DNA of 64,000 bases from Sulfuricella sp. (GTDB lineage Bacteria; Pseudomonadota; Gammaproteobacteria; Burkholderiales; Sulfuricellaceae), in the NCBI GenBank assembly GCA_018336195.1, contig JAGXQV010000052.1, forward strand, positions 1 to 64,000, in the 5' to 3' direction. The notes beneath the pieces were generated by a model. It did not search any database and was not told the origin of the DNA. It saw only the letters and a program-made list of their open reading frames with translations. Positions 1-8,032 of the stretch are shown here, one piece after another (position 1 is the stretch's first letter; each line of letters starts with the position of its first letter). A program made the translations under genes and the position numbers.

Positions 1-93
1 AGCTTTGACTGATCGGGTGGAACGGCTGGTGGAAAGAACGAAACGCGCGGGCGGTGATTGGCGGCACAAACGACGGCCTGCGACGGCTTCACG

Positions 94-157
94 GGTTATC
101 CACCGCGCCGCCGCCTCTGGCTTGAGAGGAGCCGTCGGCGGCGCCGTGGATAACCCT
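94..157. repeat. Long imperfect palindrome (hairpin)
   Basis: Two 21-base arms (94-114 and 137-157) are inverted copies with one mismatch; both carry GGGTTATCCAC at the outer end. Inside them CCTCT (115-119) can pair with AGAGG (126-130), so the unit can fold as one long hairpin. No T-run follows, so it does not look like a terminator. Arm sequence and size suggest a dispersed intergenic palindrome of the REP type. The rest of 1-235 shows no convincing gene. Confidence 0.6.
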
Positions 158-235
158 GCATCAGGGGTAACACGGCATACCGCATTGCGATAGGAATGGA
201 TTGATTTGCAAAAACGACTTGAAATTAATCATAGA

Positions 236-315
236 AGGGTGGACACGCCCTTATCGTGTCCACGCGGTGTTGCTCGGGGTGGGATGGTGGACACAAAAGG
301 CCGTGTCCACCCTAC
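236..315. repeat. REP palindrome pair (BIME), copy 1, upstream of RAYT gene
   Basis: Two hairpins sit side by side: GTGGACACG (239-247) pairs with CGTGTCCAC (255-263), and a second stem spans 286-311 with the same GTGGACAC core in the opposite orientation. The unit starts AGGGTGGACAC and ends with its inverse. It lies 9 bases upstream of the RAYT start codon and is matched by copy 2 right at the RAYT stop codon. RAYT transposases are known to recognise such REP pairs. Confidence 0.85.
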
Positions 316-324
316 AATTAGCGC

Positions 325-870
325 ATGTCCCGTTATCGACGCGATCATTCCGCTGGTTCGACCTGGTTCTTTACCGTGGTGACTTATCGGCGGCGGCCCA
401 TTCTTTGCGAGGAACCGTTGCGGGTCGCTTTGCGCGATGCCATCGCGGCGGTGCGTGCGGAACGGCCCTTTACCATCGATGCCTGGGTGCTGCTGCCGGA
501 TCATCTGCATTGCCTGTGGACATTGCCGGAAGGCGACGCGGATTTTTCGATGCGCTGGATGCTCATCAAACGCGCGGTGTCGCTGGCCTGCCGCGCTGAC
601 TTTCACCGCGACGACTGGCTGACTGCCGCGCAACGCCGGCGTGGCGAATCGTCGCTCTGGCAACGGCGCTTTTGGGAACACCGCATCCGCGACGGTGCCG
701 ATTTCGCCCACCACGCCGATTACTTGCATTTCAACCCGGTCAAACACGGCCTGACGGCCAACGTCGCCGATTGGCCGTATTCGACCTTTCACCGCTACGC
801 GCAAAACGGCATTTATCCGCCCGATTGGGGCGGCATCGCGGACACGGACGGGGAATGGGGCGAATCGTAG
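325..870 (+). CDS. REP-associated tyrosine transposase (RAYT), IS200/Y1 family
   Basis: This 181-residue protein belongs to the single-strand Y1 HUH transposase family that acts on REP palindromes. The metal-binding HUH pair is H60-L61-H62 in PDHLHCLW, and the catalytic tyrosine is probably Y133 in ADYLHFNPVKHGL. The WQRRFWEHRIRD block (112-123) is typical of RAYTs. Length is normal and both motifs are intact, so it may be active. It is bracketed by two palindrome pairs, the downstream one overlapping its TAG stop codon. RAYTs are usually single-copy domesticated genes thought to spread REP elements rather than themselves. The family call is secure; activity is inferred. Confidence 0.9.
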   Translation: MSRYRRDHSAGSTWFFTVVTYRRRPILCEEPLRVALRDAIAAVRAERPFTIDAWVLLPDHLHCLWTLPEGDADFSMRWMLIKRAVSLACRADFHRDDWLTAAQRRRGESSLWQRRFWEHRIRDGADFAHHADYLHFNPVKHGLTANVADWPYSTFHRYAQNGIYPPDWGGIADTDGEWGES

Positions 871-949
871 GGTGGACACGGCTTTATCGTGTCCACGCGG
901 TATTGGCCGGCGGTGGAACGGTGGACACAAAGAGCCGTGTCCACCCTAC
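868..949. repeat. REP palindrome pair (BIME), copy 2, downstream of RAYT gene
   Basis: This has the same architecture as copy 1: a GTGGACACG...CGTGTCCAC hairpin, then a second inverted GTGGACAC hairpin (920-945), with AGGGTGGACAC ends. Its first bases include the RAYT stop codon. The next ~50 bases (951-1000) resemble those following copy 3 near 2 kb, so the mobilised or duplicated segment may be longer than the hairpins. Confidence 0.85.
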
Positions 950-1097
950 AGAACTGCGTGAGTGTAATACCGCGATGATTGACCTGCCCCGGATTTCTTG
1001 CGGCCTGGTGCGGATGATGACAGGGGTAGCGGGGGAGTGAGCGCCGGGAACCCATCTCATAACGCCGGATCGCTTGCGGCGTACCGGTGGATCAGCC

Positions 1098-1517
1098 TCA
1101 CTCCCCTGCCCAGTCTTCCACGCTCAGCCCCGTCACGCGCGCAAACTCGCGGACATTGTGAGTAACCAGCGGGATGCCCAGACTGAGGGCATGCGCGGCG
1201 ATGAGGGTATCCAGCGGGCCGATAGGCAATCCCGACGACTCCAGTTCGCTGCGCACCGTGCCGGCGCGGTGGGCAGCCGCCTCGTCGAAAGGAACGACGA
1301 GAAAATCGAGCAGGAATTCCCCGAGCAGCGCCATGTTGGCCTTGCGCCAACGGCCCTTTTGCGCGCCGTAGCTCAACTCGAAAACCACCAGACTGGAGAG
1401 CACAAGATTGTCATCGCCGCCAAGCTCGTCGATACGAGCGAGGATACGCGCCTGTCGTTGCGGATGACGGTCGGTCATCAGGTAAATACAGGTGTTGGTA
1501 TCCAGCATGAAGTTCAT
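1098..1517 (-). CDS. VapC-type PIN-domain ribonuclease toxin
   Basis: This 139-residue single-domain PIN protein would be the toxin of a type II toxin-antitoxin pair, cutting RNA (often initiator tRNA or rRNA in characterised VapCs). The acidic metal-binding set is visible: D6 in MLDTN, E47 in VVFELSY, D103 in [11 protein letters not shown], and the conserved polar position near N121 in THNVREF. Its ATG overlaps the last four bases of the upstream antitoxin gene (ATGA), so the two are translationally coupled. Length is normal and no key residue is missing. The RNA target cannot be read from sequence. Confidence 0.9.
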   Translation of the reverse strand: MNFMLDTNTCIYLMTDRHPQRQARILARIDELGGDDNLVLSSLVVFELSYGAQKGRWRKANMALLGEFLLDFLVVPFDEAAAHRAGTVRSELESSGLPIGPLDTLIAAHALSLGIPLVTHNVREFARVTGLSVEDWAGE

Positions 1518-1744
1518 TGCGGCCAGTCCCGTTCCTCGAAGGATTCCTCGGGCAGTGCCGGGAACTCACCCTTGAAGCGACCGACACAGGCTTTCAGATG
1601 CTGCCAGCGCGCCGCTTTCCTGGGAATCAGCAACACCGTGTCGCCTTGCTTGCGTATATAGACTTCGTCTTCCTGAAAGCGGAATTCCTTGGGCAGGCGG
1701 ACAGCCTGGCTGTTTCCCTGCTTGAAGACCTTGGCGGTTTTCAT
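1514..1744 (-). CDS. VapB-type antitoxin (AbrB/SpoVT fold)
   Basis: This 76-residue protein starts [21 protein letters not shown], the signature of the swapped-hairpin AbrB/SpoVT DNA-binding domain of VapB antitoxins. The acidic, tryptophan-containing C-terminus (EERDWPQ) is the expected toxin-wrapping tail. A good ribosome site (GAGGTGT) precedes the ATG. It is the first gene of the pair with the PIN toxin. VapBC complexes normally repress their own promoter, and a GC palindrome next to a -10-like hexamer lies just upstream. Confidence 0.9.
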   Translation of the reverse strand: MKTAKVFKQGNSQAVRLPKEFRFQEDEVYIRKQGDTVLLIPRKAARWQHLKACVGRFKGEFPALPEESFEERDWPQ

Positions 1745-1777
1745 GATTGGACACCTCGCGTTGCGTAGCTACTTTTC

Positions 1778-1799
1778 AGTATACACACCCGCGCGCGGG
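1778..1799 (-). promoter_or_regulatory. Candidate vapBC promoter -10 and operator palindrome
   Basis: Reading the minus strand, TATACT (1783-1778) resembles a -10 box about 35 bases ahead of the vapB ATG. The perfect palindrome CCCGCGCGCGGG (1788-1799) would lie in the spacer. A palindrome overlapping the promoter fits autorepression by VapBC. No clear -35 box is seen. Confidence 0.4.
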
Positions 1800-1833
1800 T
1801 TTGCCATGCAGGCGCCGTTTACACCCGTTGCCG

Positions 1834-1935
1834 TTAATCCGCTTTCTTATCCTTGCCGGGCAGCATTTCGCGGATTTCCTTTACCAGCCCCTTCCATTGC
1901 TCGATGGGTTTGTCGCTTGGCGCGAAGTTCGTAGA
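1834..1935 (-). pseudogene. C-terminal remnant of an unidentified gene cut by REP copy 3
   Basis: On the minus strand an open frame runs from the edge of the REP pair to a TAA at 1836-1834. It reads ...FAPSDKPIEQWKGL, continues with EIREMLPGKDKKAD, and ends. The charged amphipathic tail looks like real protein, but there is no start because the frame is interrupted at 1936 where REP copy 3 begins. The parent family is not recognised. This is an inference from reading-frame quality only. Confidence 0.35.
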
Positions 1936-2018
1936 AGGGTGGGCACGGTATTTTGTGCCCACGCGGTAGGGTTATAGGGCATTTTCGCGTGGGCACGATA
2001 AGACCGTGCCCACCCTAC
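1936..2018. repeat. REP palindrome pair (BIME), copy 3, diverged
   Basis: Same layout as copies 1 and 2, but GTGGACAC is replaced by GTGGGCAC in all four arm segments, so the changes are compensatory and keep the stems. It starts AGGGTGGGCAC and ends with the inverse. The following ~48 bases (2019-2067) match those after copy 2 with a few differences. It lies between the vapBC and parDE modules, 1 kb from the RAYT gene. Confidence 0.8.
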
Positions 2019-2117
2019 CTGGCTGCGTGAGGGTAATGCTACGATGATAGACCTGCCCCCGGATTTGCCGGATTTGTGTAGTGTAATCATCCGGCTTAAT
2101 GCCCTGCGGGAATTGCC

Positions 2118-2483
2118 CTATGCGGGTTCATCGGGCGACGGCAAATGTCGCTGCAAATCCATGCTGTCATGCAGGAGACGCAGCACATCGATCACCTTGC
2201 GTCCCTGATAATGCCCGATTCGGAACATGACTAAATGACGCCCTTTCCGTCCCTTTCGGGCGACATGGAGCGTGAATATTCCCGTGGCAATTTCAGGGCG
2301 TTCTTTTACGCCCGCAATGCTTGGGCCTACGGCCAGTTCTTTCAGGGCGGTTGAAAGAGTTTCGGCATAGACACTTGCCTGAACGTCGCCGAACTGTGCC
2401 AAAGTCCAGCGCAGGATATTCCGAAAATCAGCTTCGGCGGCTGCCGTCAGGCGGACTGTCCAAAAGATTTCCTCCCGACTCAC
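2118..2483 (-). CDS. ParE-type toxin (RelE/ParE superfamily)
   Basis: This 121-residue basic protein has the ParE core: an N-terminal helical part with VRLTAAAEADFRNILRWTLAQFG and a later strand region with RKGRKGRHLVMFRIG and VIDVLRLLHDSMDL. ParE toxins of this type usually poison DNA gyrase, whereas RelE-type relatives cut mRNA; sequence alone leaves some doubt which applies. Its start overlaps the end of the parD gene by four bases, showing coupled translation. Length is slightly above the usual ~100 residues because of the N-terminal MSREEIFW extension. Confidence 0.85.
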   Translation of the reverse strand: MSREEIFWTVRLTAAAEADFRNILRWTLAQFGDVQASVYAETLSTALKELAVGPSIAGVKERPEIATGIFTLHVARKGRKGRHLVMFRIGHYQGRKVIDVLRLLHDSMDLQRHLPSPDEPA

Positions 2484-2782
2484 TTGGAGAGTGCCCCAGG
2501 TCCCTCCCTGGTGATAGCCTCGTCGGCAAGCACGTCCAAATGGCGATCAAGCGCACTTGGCGATTCAAAGGTGCAAAAACGGCCGGCATCCATATCCGCA
2601 ATTCCGATACGGGCTGCGTCGCGCAGGGCTTCAAGACGAACCGTCTCCTCCGACTCCCTGCCCTCAATCAGCCGCAGCCCCTCGCGGAGCACCTCGCTTG
2701 CATTCTGATAGCGACCGGATGCAACGAGTCGATCAACCAATTGGGTTTGATGATCTGTGAGTACAACGTTACGCGTTGGCAT
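2480..2782 (-). CDS. ParD-type antitoxin (ribbon-helix-helix)
   Basis: This 100-residue protein has the ribbon-helix-helix N-terminus of ParD/CopG antitoxins (NVVLTDHQTQLVDRLVASGRYQNASEVLREGLRLIE), followed by a long acidic toxin-binding tail. A ribosome site (GAAGGATT) precedes the ATG. It is upstream of and overlaps the ParE gene. A near-perfect palindrome 30 bases ahead is a good candidate operator. Confidence 0.87.
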   Translation of the reverse strand: MPTRNVVLTDHQTQLVDRLVASGRYQNASEVLREGLRLIEGRESEETVRLEALRDAARIGIADMDAGRFCTFESPSALDRHLDVLADEAITREGPGALSK

Positions 2783-2811
2783 GGGAATCCTTCAAAATCA
2801 GTATTAGGCAT

Positions 2812-2826
2812 TGGCATAATATGCCA
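2812..2826 (-). promoter_or_regulatory. Candidate parDE operator/promoter palindrome
   Basis: TGGCATAATATGCCA is a palindrome apart from its central bases and contains TATTAT on the minus strand, resembling a -10 box. A related GGCA half-site lies just beside it. Position (about 30-45 bases before the parD ATG) suits an autorepression operator for a ribbon-helix-helix antitoxin. Confidence 0.45.
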
Positions 2827-2999
2827 TAAAGACGGTTTCATAAACCTCTGGCGGAGAACCCATGGCAATGGGGAAAACTCGCATTGTGCCGAACGAAACA
2901 AACAGACGGCCCTGCCGCTACTCATTTCTTGTATTGGACTTTCACCAACTATCACTTGCCAGCCTACGCTTGCTGACCCCTTATTACACGCTCGCAAAG

Positions 3000-3929
3000 C
3001 TACCGCGATGGCAATCCATTTTTATTCAACTGGTTGGTTACGTCCTCGATATGAATCGCCGGATATTTTCCGACGTTGCTTCTTTCGATCTCAAGTGTTT
3101 CCGCCGAAAAAGGGATAAGCACTCGTGGCGGCGGTTGATTGTCCAAGCAAACCAAATCAATCGCCAATGTTTCGCCAGCAAGTTGAAACAAATCGAATGT
3201 TTGATTTGCGCCTACATTGCGTTCAAGAAACCCCATTTTTGTCAAATGACACTCGACATCTGTGAATATCGAAACTGCCCGACGCGAGCGTGTCCTGTCG
3301 AAATGAAAAAACGTCGCGACTGCGAAGCGTGGCCCCATCGGCTCAGAAGGATCGTTATTCTCAAGCGCAATTCGCTGTATCGAATCAATGGCGTCGCTGG
3401 AAACGCTTAACTTTAGAATCTGTCCGCCGGTACTCGCACCAAGCTGTATCCCATTTCGTAAACTGAAGTATTTTGTCGATTGGGCCTCGCCGCAGCACCA
3501 ATTTCCATCTACAACGTAGAACACATCATCATCTATTCGACCGCTGATGCCATTTGTCGAGAATCTCCAGGCTTCTATTTGAGTAACCTTATTATCTTGG
3601 ATGTTGAGTTGCCTCCCGGCTACTGTCACTCGGGAAGGATTATGCCCTTCGAAGCAACCTTCCCCAATATCGAAATCCTGGCGTACCAGAAATTGCTTAT
3701 CTCCCATAATCGGATTTCTTCGAGGTAGTGAATACCGTGTATATCGTTCCCGAAAAGTCAGGCTACAGTTGTCTACTGTTGACGTGTCGATGGAAAACCG
3801 ACTGGTCGCGGTATCCAAAGTCATTTCACGTGAGTGCGCGCTCCCCAAAGCAATGACGAGAAGAATGACACACCAGGCTGTTCCAGCAAACGACCGCTGC
3901 ATTAGGGAAAGACTTGCATATAACCACAT
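3000..3929 (-). CDS. Exported protein of unknown function
   Basis: About 309 residues from the chosen ATG at 3929, which has GGAG eight bases upstream; a longer frame starts at 3989 without such a site. The N-terminus MWLYASLSLMQRSFAGTAW...VILLVIALGSAHS is a likely signal peptide with cleavage near AHS. The mature part has several cysteines, including an adjacent pair in GNWCCGEAQST, and no recognised domain. The codon choice and lower GC differ from the conserved core genes, which fits an acquired gene in this accessory region. No function is proposed; location outside the cytoplasm is the only inference. Confidence 0.55.
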   Translation of the reverse strand: MWLYASLSLMQRSFAGTAWCVILLVIALGSAHSREMTLDTATSRFSIDTSTVDNCSLTFRERYTRYSLPRRNPIMGDKQFLVRQDFDIGEGCFEGHNPSRVTVAGRQLNIQDNKVTQIEAWRFSTNGISGRIDDDVFYVVDGNWCCGEAQSTKYFSLRNGIQLGASTGGQILKLSVSSDAIDSIQRIALENNDPSEPMGPRFAVATFFHFDRTRSRRAVSIFTDVECHLTKMGFLERNVGANQTFDLFQLAGETLAIDLVCLDNQPPPRVLIPFSAETLEIERSNVGKYPAIHIEDVTNQLNKNGLPSR

Positions 3930-3947
3930 AAATTTCTCCAAGGAGAG

Positions 3948-4070
3948 TAGCCCGGATGCAGGAAAAAGCGGAATCCAAGGCCGCCGCAAGGCGGATAACC
4001 GCGTGGGGAATATCGCCCCTGCATGCCCCCTCAGGCGCTCCCGGATTCCGCTCGCGCTTCATCCAGGCTA
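3948..4070. repeat. Inverted repeat, TAGCCCGGATGNA...GGAATCC type
   Basis: The left arm (3948-3976) reads TAGCCCGGATGCAG..GCGGAATCC; the right arm (4041-4070) is the inverse of TAGCCTGGATGAAGC..GCGGAATCCGG. The arms bracket ~65 bases with a small internal CCGCCGCAAGGCGG hairpin. It fills the gap between the exported protein gene and the YjgR-like gene. Such TAGCCCGGAT/GGAATCCGGG palindromes are widespread intergenic repeats in proteobacteria. Confidence 0.65.
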
Positions 4071-4077
4071 CTTCTTG

Positions 4078-5568
4078 CTACTTCTTGCCCATAATCGACC
4101 CCAACACCCCGCGCAGTACCTGCCTCCCCAGTTCGCTGCCGATGGCGCGGGCGGCGCTTTTGGCGAGGGTTTCGAAGACCCCGGCGTTGTGCCGGCCGCC
4201 GCTGGATTTGCCGGCCATTTCGCCCAACATGCCGCCCCAGTCGAAACCGCCGTTGGATGCGGCTTGCGGGGCATTATCGCTTGGAGATTGGCTGTTGGAG
4301 CGGCCCTTGAGCTTTTCATAGGCGGATTCGCGATCCACGGCGGCTTCGTAGTGGCCGTAGACCAGCGACGCCTGGATGGTCTGCGTGCGTTCTTCCGGCG
4401 TCACTGGGCCTAAGCGGCTGCCCGGCGGGGCGACGTAGGCGCGTTCCACCGGCATGGGGCTGCCTTTTTCATCCAGAAACGACACCAGCGCTTCGCCGAC
4501 TTCGAGTTCGGTGATGGCGGTTGCCACGTCGAGGCCGGGGCTGGCGCGGAAGGTTTCCGCCGCTGCCCGCACGGCTTTCTGGTCGCGCGGGGTGAAGGCG
4601 CGCAGGGCGTGCTGCACCCGATTTCCCAGTTGCCCCAACACGGCATCGGGGATGTCGAGCGGGCTTTGGCTGACGAAATACACGCCGACGCCCTTGGAGC
4701 GAATCAGGCGCACCACTTGTTCGATTTTTTGCAGCAGTGCGGCGGGGGCGTCGGTGAAGAGCAGATGCGCTTCATCGAAGAAGAACACCAGTTTGGGCTT
4801 GTCGGCGTCGCCGACTTCCGGGAGCTTTTCGAAGAGTTCGGAGAGCAGCCACAGCAGCAGCGTGGCGTAGACCTTGGGCGATTGCATGAGCTTGTCGGCG
4901 GCGAGGATGTTGATGATGCCCCGGCCTTTTTCGTCGGTCTGCATGAGGTCGGCGAGGTCCAGCGCCGGTTCGCCGAAGAGTTTGTCGCCGCCCTGCCCTT
5001 CCAGCGCGATTAGGCCGCGCTGGATCGCGCCGATGCTGGCGGCGGAGATGTTGCCGTATTCGGTGGTGAAGTCCTTGGCGTGGTCGCCGACGTGCTGGAG
5101 CATGGCGCGCAAGTCCTTGAGGTCGAGCAGCAGCAGGCCGTTGTCATCGGCGATCTTGAACACCAGCGCCAGCACGCCTTCCTGGGTGTCGTTGAGGTTG
5201 AGCATGCGCGCCAGCAGCAGCGGCCCCATGTCGGAGATGGTGGCGCGCACCGGGTGGCCCTGGTCGCCGAAGGTGTCCCAGAACATCACCGGGTTGGCGG
5301 CGTAGGCGAAGTCGTCGAGGGCCATTTCTTTAACGCGCCCGGCGATCTTGGGGTTTTCCGTGCCGGCGCGCGACAAGCCCGCCAGGTCGCCCTTCACGTC
5401 GGCCATGAAAACCGGCACCCCGGCATGGCTGAACTGTTCGGCAAGGCGTTGCAGGGAAACCGATTTGCCGGTACCGGTGGCTCCGGCGATCAGGCCGTGA
5501 CGGTTGGCGAGGCGGGGCAACAGATAAAGCGGGTGTTTTCCCTGGGCGACCAATAGCGGTTCAGTCAT
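4078..5568 (-). CDS. HerA/YjgR-like ATPase (DUF853)
   Basis: This 496-residue cytoplasmic P-loop ATPase belongs to the FtsK/HerA superfamily. Walker A is G29-ATGTGKS and Walker B lies near 259-267 ([13 protein letters not shown]), followed by an arginine-rich sensor stretch ([15 protein letters not shown]) and the conserved [26 protein letters not shown] block. This matches YjgR of E. coli in length and order. The biochemical role of YjgR is not established; relatives translocate DNA. It is monocistronic, with a repeated CTACTTCTTG at its stop codon. Confidence 0.85.
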   Translation of the reverse strand: MTEPLLVAQGKHPLYLLPRLANRHGLIAGATGTGKSVSLQRLAEQFSHAGVPVFMADVKGDLAGLSRAGTENPKIAGRVKEMALDDFAYAANPVMFWDTFGDQGHPVRATISDMGPLLLARMLNLNDTQEGVLALVFKIADDNGLLLLDLKDLRAMLQHVGDHAKDFTTEYGNISAASIGAIQRGLIALEGQGGDKLFGEPALDLADLMQTDEKGRGIINILAADKLMQSPKVYATLLLWLLSELFEKLPEVGDADKPKLVFFFDEAHLLFTDAPAALLQKIEQVVRLIRSKGVGVYFVSQSPLDIPDAVLGQLGNRVQHALRAFTPRDQKAVRAAAETFRASPGLDVATAITELEVGEALVSFLDEKGSPMPVERAYVAPPGSRLGPVTPEERTQTIQASLVYGHYEAAVDRESAYEKLKGRSNSQSPSDNAPQAASNGGFDWGGMLGEMAGKSSGGRHNAGVFETLAKSAARAIGSELGRQVLRGVLGSIMGKK

Positions 5569-5618
5569 GGCGAGTCCTTATGTCGATGAGGAGGGAAATG
5601 GTAACATTACAACTTTTC

Positions 5619-5740
5619 AGTGTTTAGTTATTAGTGCTTAGTGTTGAGTTGATGTCGCCGCGCCACGCGCGGCGATATTATTCATCAATGCGCGTGGCGC
5701 ATTCCTCAACCAAACACTTAACACTAAACACTCAACACTG
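5619..5740. repeat. Heptamer-armed palindrome, element A
   Basis: The left arm is four tandem heptamers (5622-5649): GTTTAGT, TATTAGT, GCTTAGT, GTTGAGT. The right arm (5711-5738) is four heptamers reading on the other strand as GTGTTGA, GTGTTTA, GTGTTAA, GTGTTTG. The core holds two perfect hairpins: CGCCGCGC-CAC-GCGCGGCG and AATGCGC-GTG-GCGCATT. It sits between the divergent YjgR-like gene and yebC. Elements B (47.7 kb), C (44.7 kb) and D (48.3 kb) share this layout. Confidence 0.8.
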
Positions 5741-5765
5741 TTTTCAATTTACTTTTGAGGTAGTC

Positions 5766-6491
5766 ATGGCAGGTCATTCCAAGTGGGCCAATATCCAGCA
5801 CCGTAAAGGTCGTCAGGACGCCAAGCGCGGCAAAATTTTCACCAAACTCATCAAGGAAGTCACCGTGGCGGCCAAGCTCGGCGGCGGCGACCCCAACTTC
5901 AACCCGCGCCTGCGGGTGGCCATCGACAAGGCCAAGGAAGAGAACATGCCCGCCGAGAACCTCGACCGCGCCGTCAAGCGCGGCACCGGCGAACTGGAGG
6001 GCGTCAGCTACGAGGAAATCCGCTACGAAGGCTACGGCCCCGGCGGCGTGCCGGTGATCGTCGATTGCCTGACCGACAACCGCGTCCGCACCGTCGCCGA
6101 CGTGCGCCACGCCTTCTCGAAAAACGGCGGCAACATGGGCACCGAAGGCTCGGTGGCGTTCCTCTTCAAGCACTGCGGGCAACTGTTGTTCGCTCCCGGC
6201 ACCGATGAGGACAAGGTGATGGAAGCCGCTCTCGAAGCCGGTGCGGAAGACGTGCTGAGCAACGACGACGGCAGTATCGAAGTCATCACCGCGCCCTACG
6301 AGTTCAGCAACGTCAAGGACGCCCTGGAAAAAGCCGGCCTGAAAGCCGAAATGGGCGAAGTCACCATGAAGCCCGGCAACGAAACCGAACTGAGCGGCGA
6401 CGACGCCGCGAAAATGCAGAAAATGCTGGATGCCCTGGAAAGCCTGGACGACGTGCAGGATGTGTATTCGGCGGCAGTGTTCGACGAATAA
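5766..6491 (+). CDS. yebC: YebC/PmpR-family DNA-binding/translation-associated protein
   Basis: This 241-residue protein starts [32 protein letters not shown], the diagnostic N-terminus of YebC/TACO1. The whole family length is covered, through [23 protein letters not shown] and the acidic C-terminus. The longer upstream frame begins inside the palindrome and lacks the family sequence, so ATG at 5766 (behind GAGGTAG) is chosen. YebC proteins were first described as transcription regulators and more recently as factors that relieve ribosome stalling. A strong hairpin terminator follows. In many relatives yebC precedes ruvC; here it stands alone. Confidence 0.95.
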   Translation: MAGHSKWANIQHRKGRQDAKRGKIFTKLIKEVTVAAKLGGGDPNFNPRLRVAIDKAKEENMPAENLDRAVKRGTGELEGVSYEEIRYEGYGPGGVPVIVDCLTDNRVRTVADVRHAFSKNGGNMGTEGSVAFLFKHCGQLLFAPGTDEDKVMEAALEAGAEDVLSNDDGSIEVITAPYEFSNVKDALEKAGLKAEMGEVTMKPGNETELSGDDAAKMQKMLDALESLDDVQDVYSAAVFDE

Positions 6492-6516
6492 ACGGCGCGT
6501 ATTTTTTGCCCATAAG

Positions 6517-6544
6517 CGGCCCGGTTATCCGGGCCGTTTTTATT
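6517..6544 (+). terminator. Rho-independent terminator of yebC
   Basis: CGGCCCGG (6517-6524) pairs with CCGGGCCG (6529-6536) across a TTAT loop and is followed by TTTTTATT. It lies 26 bases after the yebC stop and overlaps the stop codon of the convergent regulator gene. Confidence 0.85.
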
Positions 6545-7895
6545 CCAGCCCGGCCCGCTTGATCCTGCGCCACAGCGAGACCCGGTCGATGCCGAGGATG
6601 CGCGAGGCGGCGACGCGGTTGCCGCCGGTGTGTTCGAGTACCTCGCGGATATACCCGGTTTCGTAGTCGTCCAGGGTGGGCCAGCGAATTTCCCCGACGG
6701 GCAGGACGCGCCCGCGCAAGTCCTTGAGGGTATCGGGCAGTTGCGGGACGTCGATGGTGGTGCCGGTGGCCAGCGCCACGCCGCGCTCGACGAGGTTGGC
6801 GAGTTCACGGACGTTGCCGGGATAATCGTAGTCGCACAGCAGGCGCAGGGCTGCGGGGGTGATCTCGGTAACGGGCCGCGCCATTGCGGTAGCGTGGCGA
6901 TGCAGGAAGTAGTGGACCAGCAGTTCGGCATCGTCGCGGCGGTCGCGCAGCGGCGGCGGTTCAAGGTTGACCACGTTGAGGCGGAAATACAGGTCGGAGC
7001 GGAAACGTCCGGCGACAACCGCTTGCTGGAGGTCGCGATTGGTGGCTGCAATGACCCGCACGTCGACCTTGAAAGGCTCGGTGCTGCCCACCCGCAGCAC
7101 TTCGCGCTCCTGCAGGACGCGCAGCAGCTTGACCTGCATGGTGGGGGTCATTTCGGCGATTTCGTCGAGGAACAGGGTGCCCTTCTCGGCGGCTTCGATA
7201 TGCCCGCGCTTGCGGCTTTCTGCGCCGGTATAGGCGCCTTTTTCGTGACCGAACAGTTCGCTGGCAAGCAGTTCTTCCTGGAAGGCGCCGCAGTTCACCG
7301 CGACGAACGGCCCGCGCGCCCGTTTGCTGCACTGGTGGAGGTAGCGGGCGAGGAGTTCCTTGCCGGTGCCGGATTCCCCGGTAATCAGCACGTTGCAGTC
7401 GGTGGGGGCGATCTGCCGGGCGGTTTCCAGGAGGCGCTGCATGTCCGGATCCTGGGTGACGATATTGACCCGCCCGGCGCTGCCGTCACCGAAACGCAAT
7501 TGGTTTTCCTGTTTGCGGCGGCTGGTATCTAGGGCATTTCGCACCACCTGGCGGATTTCTTCGAGGCGGTAGGGTTTGGCGAGGAAGTGATACGCCCCTT
7601 CCTTGACCGCGGCAACCGCGGAATCCAGGGTGGCATAGCCGGTCAGGATGATGACTTCGGCTTCCGGCTGGCGTTCGCGGGTGCGCCGCAGCACGTCCCA
7701 GCCGTCCACCTGTTCCATGCGCAAATCGGTGAGCACCGCGTCGAAACGGTGACTCTCGATTTCCGCCAGCGCCCCCGCCCCGCTTTGCCGGGCGGTGACG
7801 GTGTAGCCTTCCTTGCGCAGGACGTGGGCGAGATTGCGCAATGCAACCGCTTCGTCGTCGACGACCAGAAGGTCGCCGGGGGAATTGGCATTCAT
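6540..7895 (-). CDS. NtrC-family sigma-54-dependent response regulator
   Basis: 451 residues in three parts: a receiver domain with phospho-acceptor D57 (VLTDLRM) and K107 (AKPY); an AAA+ sigma-54 activation domain with Walker A GESGTGKE (173-180) and the sigma-54-contacting loop GAYTGA (220-225, a conservative variant of GAFTGA); and a Fis-type helix-turn-helix ([24 protein letters not shown]). The ATG at 7895 has GAGGAAA before it; an in-frame ATG 15 bases upstream is less likely. The histidine kinase gene lies directly upstream. A sigma-54 promoter 1.8 kb away, in front of the divergent operon, is the obvious target. Confidence 0.93.
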   Translation of the reverse strand: MNANSPGDLLVVDDEAVALRNLAHVLRKEGYTVTARQSGAGALAEIESHRFDAVLTDLRMEQVDGWDVLRRTRERQPEAEVIILTGYATLDSAVAAVKEGAYHFLAKPYRLEEIRQVVRNALDTSRRKQENQLRFGDGSAGRVNIVTQDPDMQRLLETARQIAPTDCNVLITGESGTGKELLARYLHQCSKRARGPFVAVNCGAFQEELLASELFGHEKGAYTGAESRKRGHIEAAEKGTLFLDEIAEMTPTMQVKLLRVLQEREVLRVGSTEPFKVDVRVIAATNRDLQQAVVAGRFRSDLYFRLNVVNLEPPPLRDRRDDAELLVHYFLHRHATAMARPVTEITPAALRLLCDYDYPGNVRELANLVERGVALATGTTIDVPQLPDTLKDLRGRVLPVGEIRWPTLDDYETGYIREVLEHTGGNRVAASRILGIDRVSLWRRIKRAGLE

Positions 7896-7996
7896 GATCT
7901 TTCCTCGCAAATTTCAATAACACCTCGGAGGAGGAGCGCTGGTATCCGCAGCAAGCGCCTCAATCCCAACCCTGTGCCTCCCGATGACCTCCGTTC

Positions 7997-8011
7997 GCGG
8001 CGAGGCGCCGC
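7997..8011. repeat. Small GC hairpin in kinase-regulator gap
   Basis: GCGGCG-AGG-CGCCGC forms a perfect 6-base stem, flanked on the minus strand by TTTGTGGGAGCGGCGCC. This resembles GTGGGAGCGG-type REP units of other proteobacteria. It lies in the 137-base gap between the kinase stop and the regulator start. Confidence 0.35.
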
Positions 8012-8032
8012 TCCCACAAAGAGTCTCCTCCA

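Noticed and set aside
5-193. Short arginine-rich frame at the left edge
   Set aside because: It runs through the long palindrome at 94-157, so the frame is explained by the repeat.
2862-3410. Plus-strand frame of 182 residues
   Set aside because: It runs antisense to the exported-protein gene, has no ribosome site and no recognisable motifs.
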